Positions 26,823-35,226 are shown, counted from the stretch's first letter. The stretch is 64,000 nucleotides of DNA from Streptococcus mitis subsp. hohhotensis (GCF_000722775.1 NZ_JPFZ01000006.1:62001-126000), one strand, 5' to 3'. Program-made: numbers and translations. Notes: a model not told the origin generated them from the letters alone.

Positions 26823-28363
26823 TGACATTAATTACCATAAAACCAAAACATTCTGTTCTAGAAGCAGATATTAAATTTGAAACTTACCCTGAGAATGCTA
26901 TTCAAGATTTTGATAACGCTACTCCAATAACTGAATATAAGGAAGAATGGCGAATATATAAAAATGAGGTAATTGATTCTACCCCTCACATAGAGCCTTC
27001 AGAAAAAGAGAAGATGAAAAAGAGAAAAGCTCCTTTTTATATCATGGCAGATTTTTTAATGGCTCATCTCATTGTGGTTAGTATAGCTGAAATAGAGGAT
27101 ACTGGTGAAGGTAACTTATTTGTGTATAATCCCAAAGAGGGGATTTATCAACCTGCTTGGCATATTGTTAATAAATTAGCAAGAAGGTTAGAACCTTCTT
27201 TTAGGAGTAATGATATATCAGAGATTTTTTCTGTACTAAGTTGTATCTGTAAAAATGTAAGTATATATCAAGGCTCACGTTACATAGCGTTAGGGAATTG
27301 TATTTATGATACTTATTATGGGGACGGAATGAAGTACAGTCCTTCAATTGTGTTTACACATAAGGTACAAGTAAATTATAATTCAGAAGCAACTTCTCCA
27401 GTATTGGGCGATTGGTCTATTGATTCTTGGTTAACTGAACTGTTTAATAATGATGCTGAACTAATTCACTTAGCATGGCAAACAATTTTGGCAGTGATAC
27501 GTGGTTATGCTGATGAGAGAATTATTTGGCTGATTGGAAAAGGAGGAACAGGTAAGGGTAGTTTCCAAGAGTTGTTAATTAACTTAGTAGGTAGGATTAA
27601 TACAGCATCCATGAAACTAATTGAATTAGAGGGCAAAAATCGTTTTGCCACTTCACAGTTAATAGGTAAACATCTAGTTATTGGAGATGATAATCCTATT
27701 GATAAGGTGGTAACAGACCCTTCTACTATGTTTTCTCTAGTTACTCATGATATTGTCACAATCGAAAAGAAAGGCAAACAGGCCTATTCTGCTCGACTTA
27801 CTCCTGTGATTGTTCAATCATCTAATCGATTGATTAAGATTCAAGGAGACAAAGAAGCTATAGCAAGAAGAACTTTCATACTTCCCTTCGTTTCTGAATT
27901 TAACAAAGATGGTTACAAGAGAGAAATAAAGCAGGTTTATCTAAAACGTCAGGATGTATTAGAATATGTATTGAAGAATGCATTAGAATATGATATCAGT
28001 GATGGATTCAAGGATATCAGTCACCACCCTGCTATCAAGGAAATTCATGGGAAGTCTATGACAAGTGTTGAACAGTTTTCATCTTATCTGTTTAGTCGTG
28101 TGAAATCTACTTTCTTGCCGAATTCATTTATGCTATGGGCATATGAACAATTCTGTGAAGGAAATGGTTTAAAACGAGAAACTAAGGAAGCCTTTCACAA
28201 AGAATTAAAAGATGCACTTCCATCAGACTGGGTATTTAAGCCAACATTATCTACTTGTAAAGATTTTGATGAGGGTGATTCTGTTTATTTTATTCATTCT
28301 GAGTCTTTTAATTTGGATTCTACAAAGAGATATAAAGGGTATGTAATGAAGTCATGCTCTTGA
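26822..28363 (+). CDS. D5/SF3-type helicase (P4-like replication protein)
   Basis: 513-residue replication protein. A D5_N-like region (about 60-220) is followed by an SF3 AAA+ helicase with Walker A GKGGTGKGS (about 242), Walker B-like HLVIGDDNP, and a motif C region VIVQSSNRLIKIQGD with ARRTFILPF as arginine finger. An archaeo-eukaryotic primase domain was not recognised at the N terminus, so the protein is probably helicase only. Such proteins drive autonomous replication of phage satellites and integrative elements after excision. The region just downstream has origin-like repeats. Confidence 0.85.
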   Translation: MTLITIKPKHSVLEADIKFETYPENAIQDFDNATPITEYKEEWRIYKNEVIDSTPHIEPSEKEKMKKRKAPFYIMADFLMAHLIVVSIAEIEDTGEGNLFVYNPKEGIYQPAWHIVNKLARRLEPSFRSNDISEIFSVLSCICKNVSIYQGSRYIALGNCIYDTYYGDGMKYSPSIVFTHKVQVNYNSEATSPVLGDWSIDSWLTELFNNDAELIHLAWQTILAVIRGYADERIIWLIGKGGTGKGSFQELLINLVGRINTASMKLIELEGKNRFATSQLIGKHLVIGDDNPIDKVVTDPSTMFSLVTHDIVTIEKKGKQAYSARLTPVIVQSSNRLIKIQGDKEAIARRTFILPFVSEFNKDGYKREIKQVYLKRQDVLEYVLKNALEYDISDGFKDISHHPAIKEIHGKSMTSVEQFSSYLFSRVKSTFLPNSFMLWAYEQFCEGNGLKRETKEAFHKELKDALPSDWVFKPTLSTCKDFDEGDSVYFIHSESFNLDSTKRYKGYVMKSCS

Positions 28364-28692
28364 TACACTTGAAACAGTAAATTTCATTTCTATTTTCAAT
28401 TTTATTTGTTTTATTTATTCTAAGAAGTTGGAAATTAGTGTATCAAGTGTATCATTCTGGAGATATACAAAGTGTGAACGACTAGCCCGCCACGAGCGAA
28501 GGCAAAGGAGTGAAACACTTTGTTAAGTACCAAACACGCCTAATTTATTCCATGGTCTAATTGACAGCAAGAAACAAGGCACTCTCGTACAAATGAACTG
28601 TCCATCCGAAAAACTAAAGCCTTTCGTCTGAGACGTTCTTAGCGTACTTTGTGCCTACTTACTGTCAATTTGCTTTCACGGCATAAAGGCGT
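28361..28692 (+). other. Origin-like region: iteron-like repeats and nested hairpins
   Basis: Non-coding 330 bp after the helicase gene. TGATACACTT (28361) opposes two tandem AGTGTATCA copies (28437 and 28446). Then comes a 9-bp hairpin ACAAAGTGT / ACACTTTGT (28467-28523). Then three nested pairings: ACGCCT/AGGCGT (28536, 28687), AATTGACAG/CTGTCAATT (28559, 28662), AGGCAC/GTGCCT (28577, 28651). The inner loop carries TAGCGT (28640), the CS-6 hexamer of ssoA-type single-strand origins. It could be a replication origin, an sso or a structured RNA. Nothing is seen in 28700-28820. Confidence 0.55.
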
Positions 28693-28826
28693 ATGCTTGT
28701 GAGATAAAATAGAGAATAAAACTAGCTATTTAATAAGGATTTAGATTATAGAATTTAACATTTTTATAGTGTTGTCTTGATTCAGCTATCAGTTTTTTCT
28801 GTACAATTGTATCAATTTATCTTTTT

Positions 28827-29018
28827 GTGTTTGTGGTTAGTAATGCGCGTGATAATGGGATTTCTAAGGGGCGATTAAAAAATAGAATAGTAATGGATGT
28901 ATGTGAATTTTGCTATTCACCGATTAACTCTCTATATCAAAAATGTGTTAGTAATGTGGAATTGTCTGAAAGAGATTCATGTGATGTAACGGATATACAA
29001 AATCCCTGCAATGAGTAA
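28827..29018 (+). CDS. Possible small Cys-containing ORF
   Basis: 63 codons from a GTG, with five cysteines including CEFC. The stop lies in the loop of the following terminator and there is no good ribosome site. It resembles no family I know. It may be spurious, or a remnant of a longer gene. Confidence 0.25.
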   Translation: MFVVSNARDNGISKGRLKNRIVMDVCEFCYSPINSLYQKCVSNVELSERDSCDVTDIQNPCNE

Positions 29019-29031
29019 TTGCAGGGATTTT
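28999..29031. terminator. Strong bidirectional terminator
   Basis: Fourteen-base perfect stem AAAATCCCTGCAAT / ATTGCAGGGATTTT with a 5-nt loop. T runs on both sides allow it to end the rightward origin transcripts and the leftward five-gene cargo operon. Confidence 0.85.
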
Positions 29032-29072
29032 CAGGTAACTAGGAAAACTTTGTAAGTATAGGGAATATTGTT

Positions 29073-30164
29073 TTAGTCTATTTTGTAGTAGACAGCTTTT
29101 TCATCAGATGGATGTGTTTGAGTAATGATAATTCTAGTTTTACTTTTATCAGTTGGGTCTTCGATTGATACCATTTGGTTATTCTCAAATCGTTTCATAG
29201 GTATACTTGTTCCAGGGGGATATATTCCCATTGCAGCTCCTATAGGTCCTGAGCTGATACTAAAACCTATGTGTCCATCGCTTCCCATGCCTGACTGAGC
29301 TATCTGTCCTCCTTTTGTTAACCCATTCTTATTAAACACTATTTCATATCCTAGTTCATTCCTCCAAGTACCAGCTATACTAGAGTAGTCTCCATGTAGA
29401 ATAGCCTGTGTATCAATTTCTTGTGTTGTATTTTCTGTGTGCTTTTCTTCTGTGGGAGTCGTGATAAGTGTGGCATCAGTAGCAACCCAGAATTGAAATT
29501 TTTCAGAGTCTTCCATGATTCTGACTGTGAAAGTAACGGTTGCTCCTTCTTGCCATCCTTCAATCATAGATTTCTTAATTTGTATTTGTACACCAGTTAT
29601 AGGAGCATTACTAGCTTTTACCCAAATAGTATGGTATGTTTCTAGAGCTTTAAAATGTCCTACGTATGCTTCCCAAAATTTTTGGCGTGTTAGTTCTGCT
29701 GTGAAGCGGTATAGTTGACCAGTTTTTAACCTACCATCATTTTCCATGTCTCGAAGCTCTTCGGCTGTCGTGTCTATTATACTATCTTCAGTTGAGCTAG
29801 AGCTTGTGGTAGATGTGCTGGATGATGCAGAGAAACTAGAAGTAGTAGATGAGATTTGTTGTGAAGAGTGACTATCTACTGTTTCTATATTTTCATTTAG
29901 ATGTCTAAAGAATAAAAAAGTAGCTCCTATAATGGTAAGAAGTAGAAGTGTAATTGAGGTTATAAGAATCCAAAATTTGTTGCTCTGTGGTAGAGGACAA
30001 ACTACTACGTGATTCTGATTTTGGTAAACTTCAACAATATCGTTTACTTTAGGATGAAAAGTTAACTCATTGATAGGAACATTTAGAGTCTCATTTGTGT
30101 GGAGTCGAATGATAATATGTGTTTCTGAAACGTGAATAATTTGGTTATGTTTTTTATTTTTCAT
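29073..30164 (-). CDS. Cargo operon gene 5: membrane-anchored DUF6287-type protein
   Basis: 363 residues. Residues 1-62 are a small cytoplasmic beta-rich domain (HPKVNDIVEVYQ); about 64-88 a transmembrane helix; about 95-130 a Ser/Thr linker; about 135-235 an extracytoplasmic OB-like domain; about 245-363 a C-terminal domain with GDYSSIAGTWRN, which I recognise as DUF6287-like from streptococcal surface lipoproteins. Same overall design as the gene upstream (30171-30908), 6 bp away. Function unknown. It is the last gene before the strong terminator. Confidence 0.75.
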   Translation of the reverse strand: MKNKKHNQIIHVSETHIIIRLHTNETLNVPINELTFHPKVNDIVEVYQNQNHVVVCPLPQSNKFWILITSITLLLLTIIGATFLFFRHLNENIETVDSHSSQQISSTTSSFSASSSTSTTSSSSTEDSIIDTTAEELRDMENDGRLKTGQLYRFTAELTRQKFWEAYVGHFKALETYHTIWVKASNAPITGVQIQIKKSMIEGWQEGATVTFTVRIMEDSEKFQFWVATDATLITTPTEEKHTENTTQEIDTQAILHGDYSSIAGTWRNELGYEIVFNKNGLTKGGQIAQSGMGSDGHIGFSISSGPIGAAMGIYPPGTSIPMKRFENNQMVSIEDPTDKSKTRIIITQTHPSDEKAVYYKID

Positions 30165-30170
30165 GTAGTA

Positions 30171-30908
30171 TTAGTTCTCGTACATATAGGCAACCATGAG
30201 AGGTAGTGTTTTTGTGGATTTAAAGACCGTTTCATAACTTTGTCTTCCTTTTACTAGTCCGTACAATGTTATATGGTCATCTTCGGCTATAACTCTATTG
30301 TTGTATTCAGAAGGAATAGAAACCAAAATAATTTTATCATAGTCATCATTTATGGCTACACGCAGTGTGTAGGCTTTCCCATCTTCCATAGCTTGTAAAA
30401 CTTTACCATATACTCTTACTTTAGTATCTACGGCTATTTCATCATGATTCCACTTGTTATAGTCTACTTCACCATAATTTGCTTTATCATTATCTACAGT
30501 AATCTTAGGTTTTGATGGTACTGAGGATGAGGAACTGGAACTACTTTCCTTTAAGGAAGATGAAGAGGTAGAGCTACTTTTTTTGGATGATGAAATTTGT
30601 TTTGATGTTGAACTTGAAGTTGTTTGATTGTTTGAAATTTGTTTTTTAGTATTTATAAAACTTATAACAATAATTACAAACAGTAATAGTAGAGTGACTA
30701 TAATTCCTATTTTTTTAGATTTGTTCTTTTTCTCTATGTTGTTCTTGTTGATGTCGACTTTTATGACAATACCTTCATAAACTTCTACATAATCCCCTAT
30801 ACTAGGTTCAAAGTCACAAGATTCAATAGCAATTTCCTTTAAACTTCCATCTTCATAACCTATATAAGCAGTATCTTCAGTTATTTTAATAATTTTCCCT
30901 ATGTTCAT
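30171..30908 (-). CDS. Cargo operon gene 4: membrane protein with cytoplasmic beta-domain and extracellular OB-like domain
   Basis: 245 residues. Cytoplasmic beta-domain 1-56 (CDFEPSIGDYVEVYEG), transmembrane helix about 66-87, Ser-rich linker about 92-130 and an extracytoplasmic domain about 135-245 rich in beta-strands (TKVRVYGKVLQAM, HITLYGLVKG), OB-fold-like. The N-terminal domain is a relative of the one in gene 5. A decayed fragment of a paralogue lies at 33535-33639. Function not known to me. Confidence 0.75.
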   Translation of the reverse strand: MNIGKIIKITEDTAYIGYEDGSLKEIAIESCDFEPSIGDYVEVYEGIVIKVDINKNNIEKKNKSKKIGIIVTLLLLFVIIVISFINTKKQISNNQTTSSSTSKQISSSKKSSSTSSSSLKESSSSSSSSVPSKPKITVDNDKANYGEVDYNKWNHDEIAVDTKVRVYGKVLQAMEDGKAYTLRVAINDDYDKIILVSIPSEYNNRVIAEDDHITLYGLVKGRQSYETVFKSTKTLPLMVAYMYEN

Positions 30909-30918
30909 TAGTACTCTC

Positions 30919-31722
30919 CTATTTTAATATTCCAGAAAACTTAACTTCATCAGGTGCCATTACATAACGATTCACAGCGACTTCTTCCCCACTGAGAGTG
31001 TAATAGAATCTAGGGCTATTTACTCCGTGGGATTTGGCAATTTTATATAAAGATTTGTTTAATGCACTGATAATTGCTCTAAGTTCTTTGTTTGAATACG
31101 AAGCATTATTTTCTGTGAGAATGATTCTGATGCCAAGTGTTACAGATGTTTTTTCCATTTCAAGCATATGTGCTCCTGATTGTGTATTTACTTTATCTAC
31201 ACCTCCTTGAATTGCATTATAGAAAGCATCTAAATCTACTTTTCTGTTTTCTTCATTAGACTTTTTTTCAGATTCTTTAGATTTTTTCTCTGCTTCCTCT
31301 TTCAATTTTTTCTGTTTTTCCCGTTCTTCCCGTTCTTCTCGTTCTTTCCGCTCTTTTTCTTCTTTAATCTTTTCGATTTGTTTATTAAGTTTTAATTCCA
31401 CTTCGTTTACACGGGAGGACAAACTACTAATTTTGTACTCGTGGTCGTTTGGATATCTATCTTCTAGGTATTTAATTTCCTTTTTAACAGATGACAATTC
31501 ACTATCATCAGAAACAAGCTTCAAAGCTTCCTCTAACGTTATATTTTGTTTTATATTTGTTGTGTTATTTTCTAGTGCTTCAACTAGCTTAGTAACACGT
31601 TCCGTATCTTTAACATATTGTTGATTACCATAGCTTATTGCAATATAAGCAAATAATCCAAATAATAAAGTAAATATCACTAGAAAACCTACAATATATT
31701 TATAAATTTTTTCTTGGTTCAT
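30919..31722 (-). CDS. Cargo operon gene 3: membrane-anchored coiled-coil protein
   Basis: 267 residues. Transmembrane helix about 8-28, then a long Lys/Glu-rich coiled coil (about 30-160) and a folded C-terminal domain (about 165-267, with VDLDAFYNAIQGGVDKVN and FYYTLSGEEVAVNRYVM). The N-terminal in-out topology puts the coiled coil and C-terminal domain outside the cell. No family recognised. It starts 3 bp after gene 2 and ends 10 bp before gene 4. Confidence 0.75.
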   Translation of the reverse strand: MNQEKIYKYIVGFLVIFTLLFGLFAYIAISYGNQQYVKDTERVTKLVEALENNTTNIKQNITLEEALKLVSDDSELSSVKKEIKYLEDRYPNDHEYKISSLSSRVNEVELKLNKQIEKIKEEKERKEREEREEREKQKKLKEEAEKKSKESEKKSNEENRKVDLDAFYNAIQGGVDKVNTQSGAHMLEMEKTSVTLGIRIILTENNASYSNKELRAIISALNKSLYKIAKSHGVNSPRFYYTLSGEEVAVNRYVMAPDEVKFSGILK

Positions 31723-31725
31723 TAT

Positions 31726-32166
31726 TTATTCCTTTCTTATAAATGACTCAATCACTTCAACACTAGCTTGACTTGCTTTCGGTAATATGTCATATACTGT
31801 ACCATTTGTGAAGTAAGTGAGATTGGGGATTGTTTTGAATCCTACATTTGTTTTAAAGTTATTCCAACTTGTCTTATCTATATGCTCACTATCTAAGTAA
31901 TACACAGTTGTCTCAGTTTTATCTACTGCTTTTGCTAGCTTTGGAGCAAATTCTTGGCAGTATGGACAACTCTCTCTCCCTGTGTATAGGTAAAAGCTTT
32001 CTTTATGTTGTATTTTCTGTTCCACAGCCTCTAAACTTATCTTTTGGAGTCTCTTTATAGCTATCTGGTATTCTGTTTGTGGTAGAGTAGTTAAGTATGC
32101 TGTGAATGTGACGATTATAATAAGTAGTAGTGACAGTAGAATAAGAACTTTTTTACTATTCATCAC
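31726..32166 (-). CDS. Cargo operon gene 2: membrane-anchored thioredoxin-like protein
   Basis: 146 residues: transmembrane helix 5-25, then a thioredoxin fold with CPYC (context YTGRESCPYCQEF) and the cis-Pro segment FKTIPNLTYF. It resembles the bacteriocin-accessory/PedC-type thioredoxins of Gram-positives, whose role is disulfide formation or reduction outside the cell. In the same operon the Excalibur protein has a Cys pair (NCKEAR and GYGCDE) that could be its substrate. The start overlaps the end of gene 1 by 11 bp. Confidence 0.82.
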   Translation of the reverse strand: MMNSKKVLILLSLLLIIIVTFTAYLTTLPQTEYQIAIKRLQKISLEAVEQKIQHKESFYLYTGRESCPYCQEFAPKLAKAVDKTETTVYYLDSEHIDKTSWNNFKTNVGFKTIPNLTYFTNGTVYDILPKASQASVEVIESFIRKE

Positions 32167-32995
32167 ATCCGTATCCGTCTTTGTCTCTATCTAGCCATGG
32201 ACCATATTGTGGGTCACTAGCAGGTATGTTTACACGTCCTGCTTTTCGTGCTTCCTTACAGTTTTTGAACGGTCTTAAATTTGATTGTGGAGCAGGTGTA
32301 GACGATTGTGTAGGAGTGGTTGTGGTGTGAGATGAAGCTTGTTCTTGCTCTTTTGCTCGTGAAGATGCTTTCCTTTCCTCCTCTTTTGATTTGGAGGCTT
32401 CAATACTTGCTTTTTCCTCTTCTTGTGCTTTTTCTGTTTTTCTCACTTCACTGATTACTAACGAACCTTTATCGATTGAATCATATTTTTCTAAAGATAC
32501 TGTATTTCCTGTATAGACCATAAGTTCATTCATTTTCACAGCTAGTGATTCAGGTGTACGGATAAGAAGCTTCTTACCTGTTATGTTGTACTCACGGTAT
32601 TCATCTTTTTCTTCAATCCCAATTACCTCAGCTTCAACTTCGTAGAGTTTATCTGTGTTAGAGAGTTTGTGTGCTACCTCTCTCAGTGCTTTGGCTCGCA
32701 GTATGATTTTAATTTGTGGTGTATTTAGATAAGCATCTACAGCTATATGTCCAGTTGGAGACCATTTCTCTATTTTAGAGCTAGTTTCACTACTAGATGA
32801 TGAAGTAGAGGAAGATGAACTAGACTGTTTAACTTGTGAAGACTGTTTGACAGAATCACTAGCCTTGGTTTGAGCTTGTGAGTGTTTAGTGCTACCGCTA
32901 GTTAGTAGTGTGAAGAACAAAATGAGGATAAGCAATAGTACAATACCACCTATAATCTTTTGTTCTTTGCTTAATTCCTTAAGCTTTTTAAGCAT
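32156..32995 (-). CDS. Cargo operon gene 1: membrane-anchored Excalibur-domain protein
   Basis: 279 residues. Transmembrane helix about 12-32, Ser-rich linker 37-70, an extracytoplasmic central domain (about 72-185), a charged coiled region with Ser/Thr/Pro (about 190-240), and a C-terminal Excalibur domain: FKNCKEARKAG then a DRDKDGYGCDE calcium-binding loop with two Cys likely in a disulfide. GGAGG precedes the ATG. It is the first gene of the leftward operon, divergent from an XRE gene 184 bp away. Function unknown. Confidence 0.8.
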   Translation of the reverse strand: MLKKLKELSKEQKIIGGIVLLLILILFFTLLTSGSTKHSQAQTKASDSVKQSSQVKQSSSSSSTSSSSSETSSKIEKWSPTGHIAVDAYLNTPQIKIILRAKALREVAHKLSNTDKLYEVEAEVIGIEEKDEYREYNITGKKLLIRTPESLAVKMNELMVYTGNTVSLEKYDSIDKGSLVISEVRKTEKAQEEEKASIEASKSKEEERKASSRAKEQEQASSHTTTTPTQSSTPAPQSNLRPFKNCKEARKAGRVNIPASDPQYGPWLDRDKDGYGCDE

Positions 32996-32999
32996 ATAT

Positions 33000-33179
33000 A
33001 ACCTCCAAATGTTTAACTTTATTTAATGAAATAAAATAAATATTTCCTAATAGTTATAATTATATCACACAAACTTTAACAATAGAATATGTTTTTATTA
33101 AATATTAAACTATAGAGAATGTAAACCTGATTGTTTAATCTATAAGATAGATAGTAGATTTAACATAGAGGGTGAAGGA
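33000..33179. promoter_or_regulatory. Divergent promoter region of the cargo operon and its XRE gene
   Basis: AT-rich 180 bp. On the minus strand a TATAAT box lies about 65 bp upstream of the operon; on the plus strand TATAAG lies about 40 bp before the XRE gene. The layout suggests control of the operon by the XRE protein. No clear palindrome was found. Confidence 0.45.
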
Positions 33180-33506
33180 ATGGATGATATATTAGAAAAT
33201 ATAAGTAATCAGATACGAGACTTACGAGCTTCAAAGAAGATTACACAGCAAGAATTAGCAGAAAGAACAAATCTAAGTGTTCCTTATATCAGTCAGATAG
33301 AAAATAATCATAGAAATATCTCTTTGGAAACTTTTGTGAAGATTGTTGATGCTTTAGAAGTTCCGTTGAGTGATTTTTTCTTACCTTATTCTGTTCCACA
33401 AGATACAGAGATGATGGAACTGTTATTGAAGATTCAGAAACACCCACAGCATAAGATGATTGTTCATAAGGTGATGGAAATACTTGAATTAAGCCAAGAT
33501 AGTTAG
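33180..33506 (+). CDS. XRE-family regulator divergent from the cargo operon
   Basis: 108 residues with an N-terminal helix-turn-helix (about 9-64: KKITQQELAERTNLSVPYISQIENNHR) of the SinR/Cro type and a helical C-terminal tail that may dimerise. GAGGG lies 7 bp before the ATG. Its position opposite the five-gene operon makes it the likely local regulator. It differs from the element repressor at 25663. Confidence 0.85.
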   Translation: MDDILENISNQIRDLRASKKITQQELAERTNLSVPYISQIENNHRNISLETFVKIVDALEVPLSDFFLPYSVPQDTEMMELLLKIQKHPQHKMIVHKVMEILELSQDS

Positions 33507-33534
33507 TGATAAATAAAAAGCACTAAAGAGTAAT

Positions 33535-33639
33535 TTATACTAAATCTATCCAACCATATATAGTTGTTTTAGTATCTATTATTATTTCATCATGCTTAAA
33601 ATTGTTATAGTCTCTCTCGAAGTGATTTTTAATAGTAAT
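33535..33639 (-). pseudogene. Fragment of a paralogue of cargo gene 4
   Basis: On the minus strand 33639-33535 reads ITIKNHFERDYNNFKHDEII and then DTKTTIYGWIDLV, stop. Cargo gene 4 reads ITVDNDKANYGEVDYNKWNHDEIAV, then DTKVRVYG, in the same place. The rest of the gene is gone. The remaining 33640-33825 shows no gene. Confidence 0.75.
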
Positions 33640-33825
33640 CTGTAGGTCGGGTGATTAGAAATTATCTGTACTGTTTGTATATTGTGAGGATTAGAGGTGA
33701 CATTATTCAGATAAGGAATGAGAATTATTTTTCTTAATTGAAGAGGTCGATTAAAAAACAAAAAGAAAAAGAAAGCACTGAATCTGAATATTCAGCGCTT
33801 ATCTATTTTCTTAAAAAACGTGTTA

Positions 33826-35226
33826 CTAAATCCATTCCCCATTAGCATTTACAGTATAACCATCAACTGTAGTGCTTACTGCTAATGCTCCTGAGCTATA
33901 AGAGTAGTACCATTTAGTGCTGACTTGATACCAACCAGTTTTCATAGAACCTGATTCAGTGAGGTAATACCAAGTACCACTTTGACTAAGCCAGCCAGTC
34001 TGCATAGAGCCTGAGCTGTTTAGGTAGTACCATGTACCAGATTGATTGAGCCAACCTGTTTGCATAGCTCCTGAACCGTTGAGATAATACCAAGTTCCAT
34101 TAACTTTTTGCCAACCTGTTTTCATAGAGCCTGAATCAGTCAAATAGTACCAAGAGCCTCCTTGATTTAACCAACCAGTCTTCATTTCTCCATCTTGTGC
34201 TAGGTAATACCATGCACCGTTTACTTGAACCCAGCCAGATTGCTTGTTCTTTGATTGGTCATAGTAGAACCATTTACCATTTTCTTGCACCCAACCTTGT
34301 TTCTGTGTTGTAGCTTCTTCTTTTTTAGTAGTACTTTCGTCTACTTTCTTTTGCTTCAGTTCATTCTCCTGTTTTTTTAATGGTTCTTCAGCTTTAACTG
34401 TAGTATCACTCTTAGGTTTCTTTATTCCCTCTTTAATTTTTTCAAGAGAGTCATATCCTCTACGCTTATTTATTTCTGCAACATAGTCAGCATAGGGTGT
34501 ATCTCCACCCTCAAAAGGGTTCCCAGTAGTTTGGCTAATCGTTTTAGATTCATAGGGGTCTTCGACTTTTCCTGTTTCAGGATGATACCAAGCAAGTACG
34601 CCTGCTTCCCCCCAGTAGAATATACCCCAATTATTTCTGAGAACATCTCCCACATATTTTAAATCTTCACTGTTTGCATATTTTTTATCTGCAATTATTC
34701 TTTCTATATACTCAGCTTCTTGTCTTTTCTTTTCTTCTGACCTGTTTCTTCTAGTTTCTTTAAGTTTTTCTATGTATTCTTTATGTCTCTTTGCTTGTTC
34801 CTCTTTGTCTTTATCAAACTCTTTTTTGATTTTATCAAAACTATCATACCCTCTAAGGCGGTTTGTTTCAGCAATATAGACACTCGAGACTAAACCAACA
34901 TCATCAAAAGGGTAACCATAATGTATTTTCTCATATTCGGTTACATTTAAAGGGTCTAATATAATTTCATTTTCAGGCTGATACCAAGCAAGTTCTCCAT
35001 TTTTACCCCAGTAAAATACGCCACTATTTCGAGCAATTTTTTGATTTTGCATTTTAAAATCTTCATCCCAAATAGCTTTCGTCTTCTTTGGAATATCATT
35101 TATTATTTTACTAATTCTTTCAGTCTCGCTTTTATTAATTACATGGTCTGCTGAGACAGACTTAACACCAGCAAAAACTATAAACAATGCTATAAGCGCT
35201 GTAATAATTGTGTTTTTCTTTTTCAC
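33826..35226 (-). CDS. Choline-binding protein with duplicated novel N-terminal domain
   Basis: 466-residue secreted protein from a GTG start with AAAGGAG upstream. Signal peptide 1-27 (KSVSAD). Two related domains follow, about 60-135 and 190-265, sharing (V/I)FYWG, LAWY.PE, DP, a G.PF..G core and a (R)RGYDS(F/L)(D/E)KIK end, separated by a charged helix (about 135-185). After a Lys/Glu-rich linker, about eight choline-binding repeats (GW..NG.WYYL) finish in GALAVS and GEWI. It would sit on phosphocholine of teichoic acid. I do not recognise the repeated domain. It is cargo of element 1. Confidence 0.85.
   Translation of the reverse strand: MKKKNTIITALIALFIVFAGVKSVSADHVINKSETERISKIINDIPKKTKAIWDEDFKMQNQKIARNSGVFYWGKNGELAWYQPENEIILDPLNVTEYEKIHYGYPFDDVGLVSSVYIAETNRLRGYDSFDKIKKEFDKDKEEQAKRHKEYIEKLKETRRNRSEEKKRQEAEYIERIIADKKYANSEDLKYVGDVLRNNWGIFYWGEAGVLAWYHPETGKVEDPYESKTISQTTGNPFEGGDTPYADYVAEINKRRGYDSLEKIKEGIKKPKSDTTVKAEEPLKKQENELKQKKVDESTTKKEEATTQKQGWVQENGKWFYYDQSKNKQSGWVQVNGAWYYLAQDGEMKTGWLNQGGSWYYLTDSGSMKTGWQKVNGTWYYLNGSGAMQTGWLNQSGTWYYLNSSGSMQTGWLSQSGTWYYLTESGSMKTGWYQVSTKWYYSYSSGALAVSTTVDGYTVNANGEWI

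Noticed and set aside
28827-29018. Zinc-finger-like small protein
   Set aside because: One CxxC only and stop inside a terminator; kept as a low-confidence frame, not as a zinc protein.
29375-29718. Frames on both strands overlapping cargo gene 5
   Set aside because: Shadows of the real gene; no start signals of their own.
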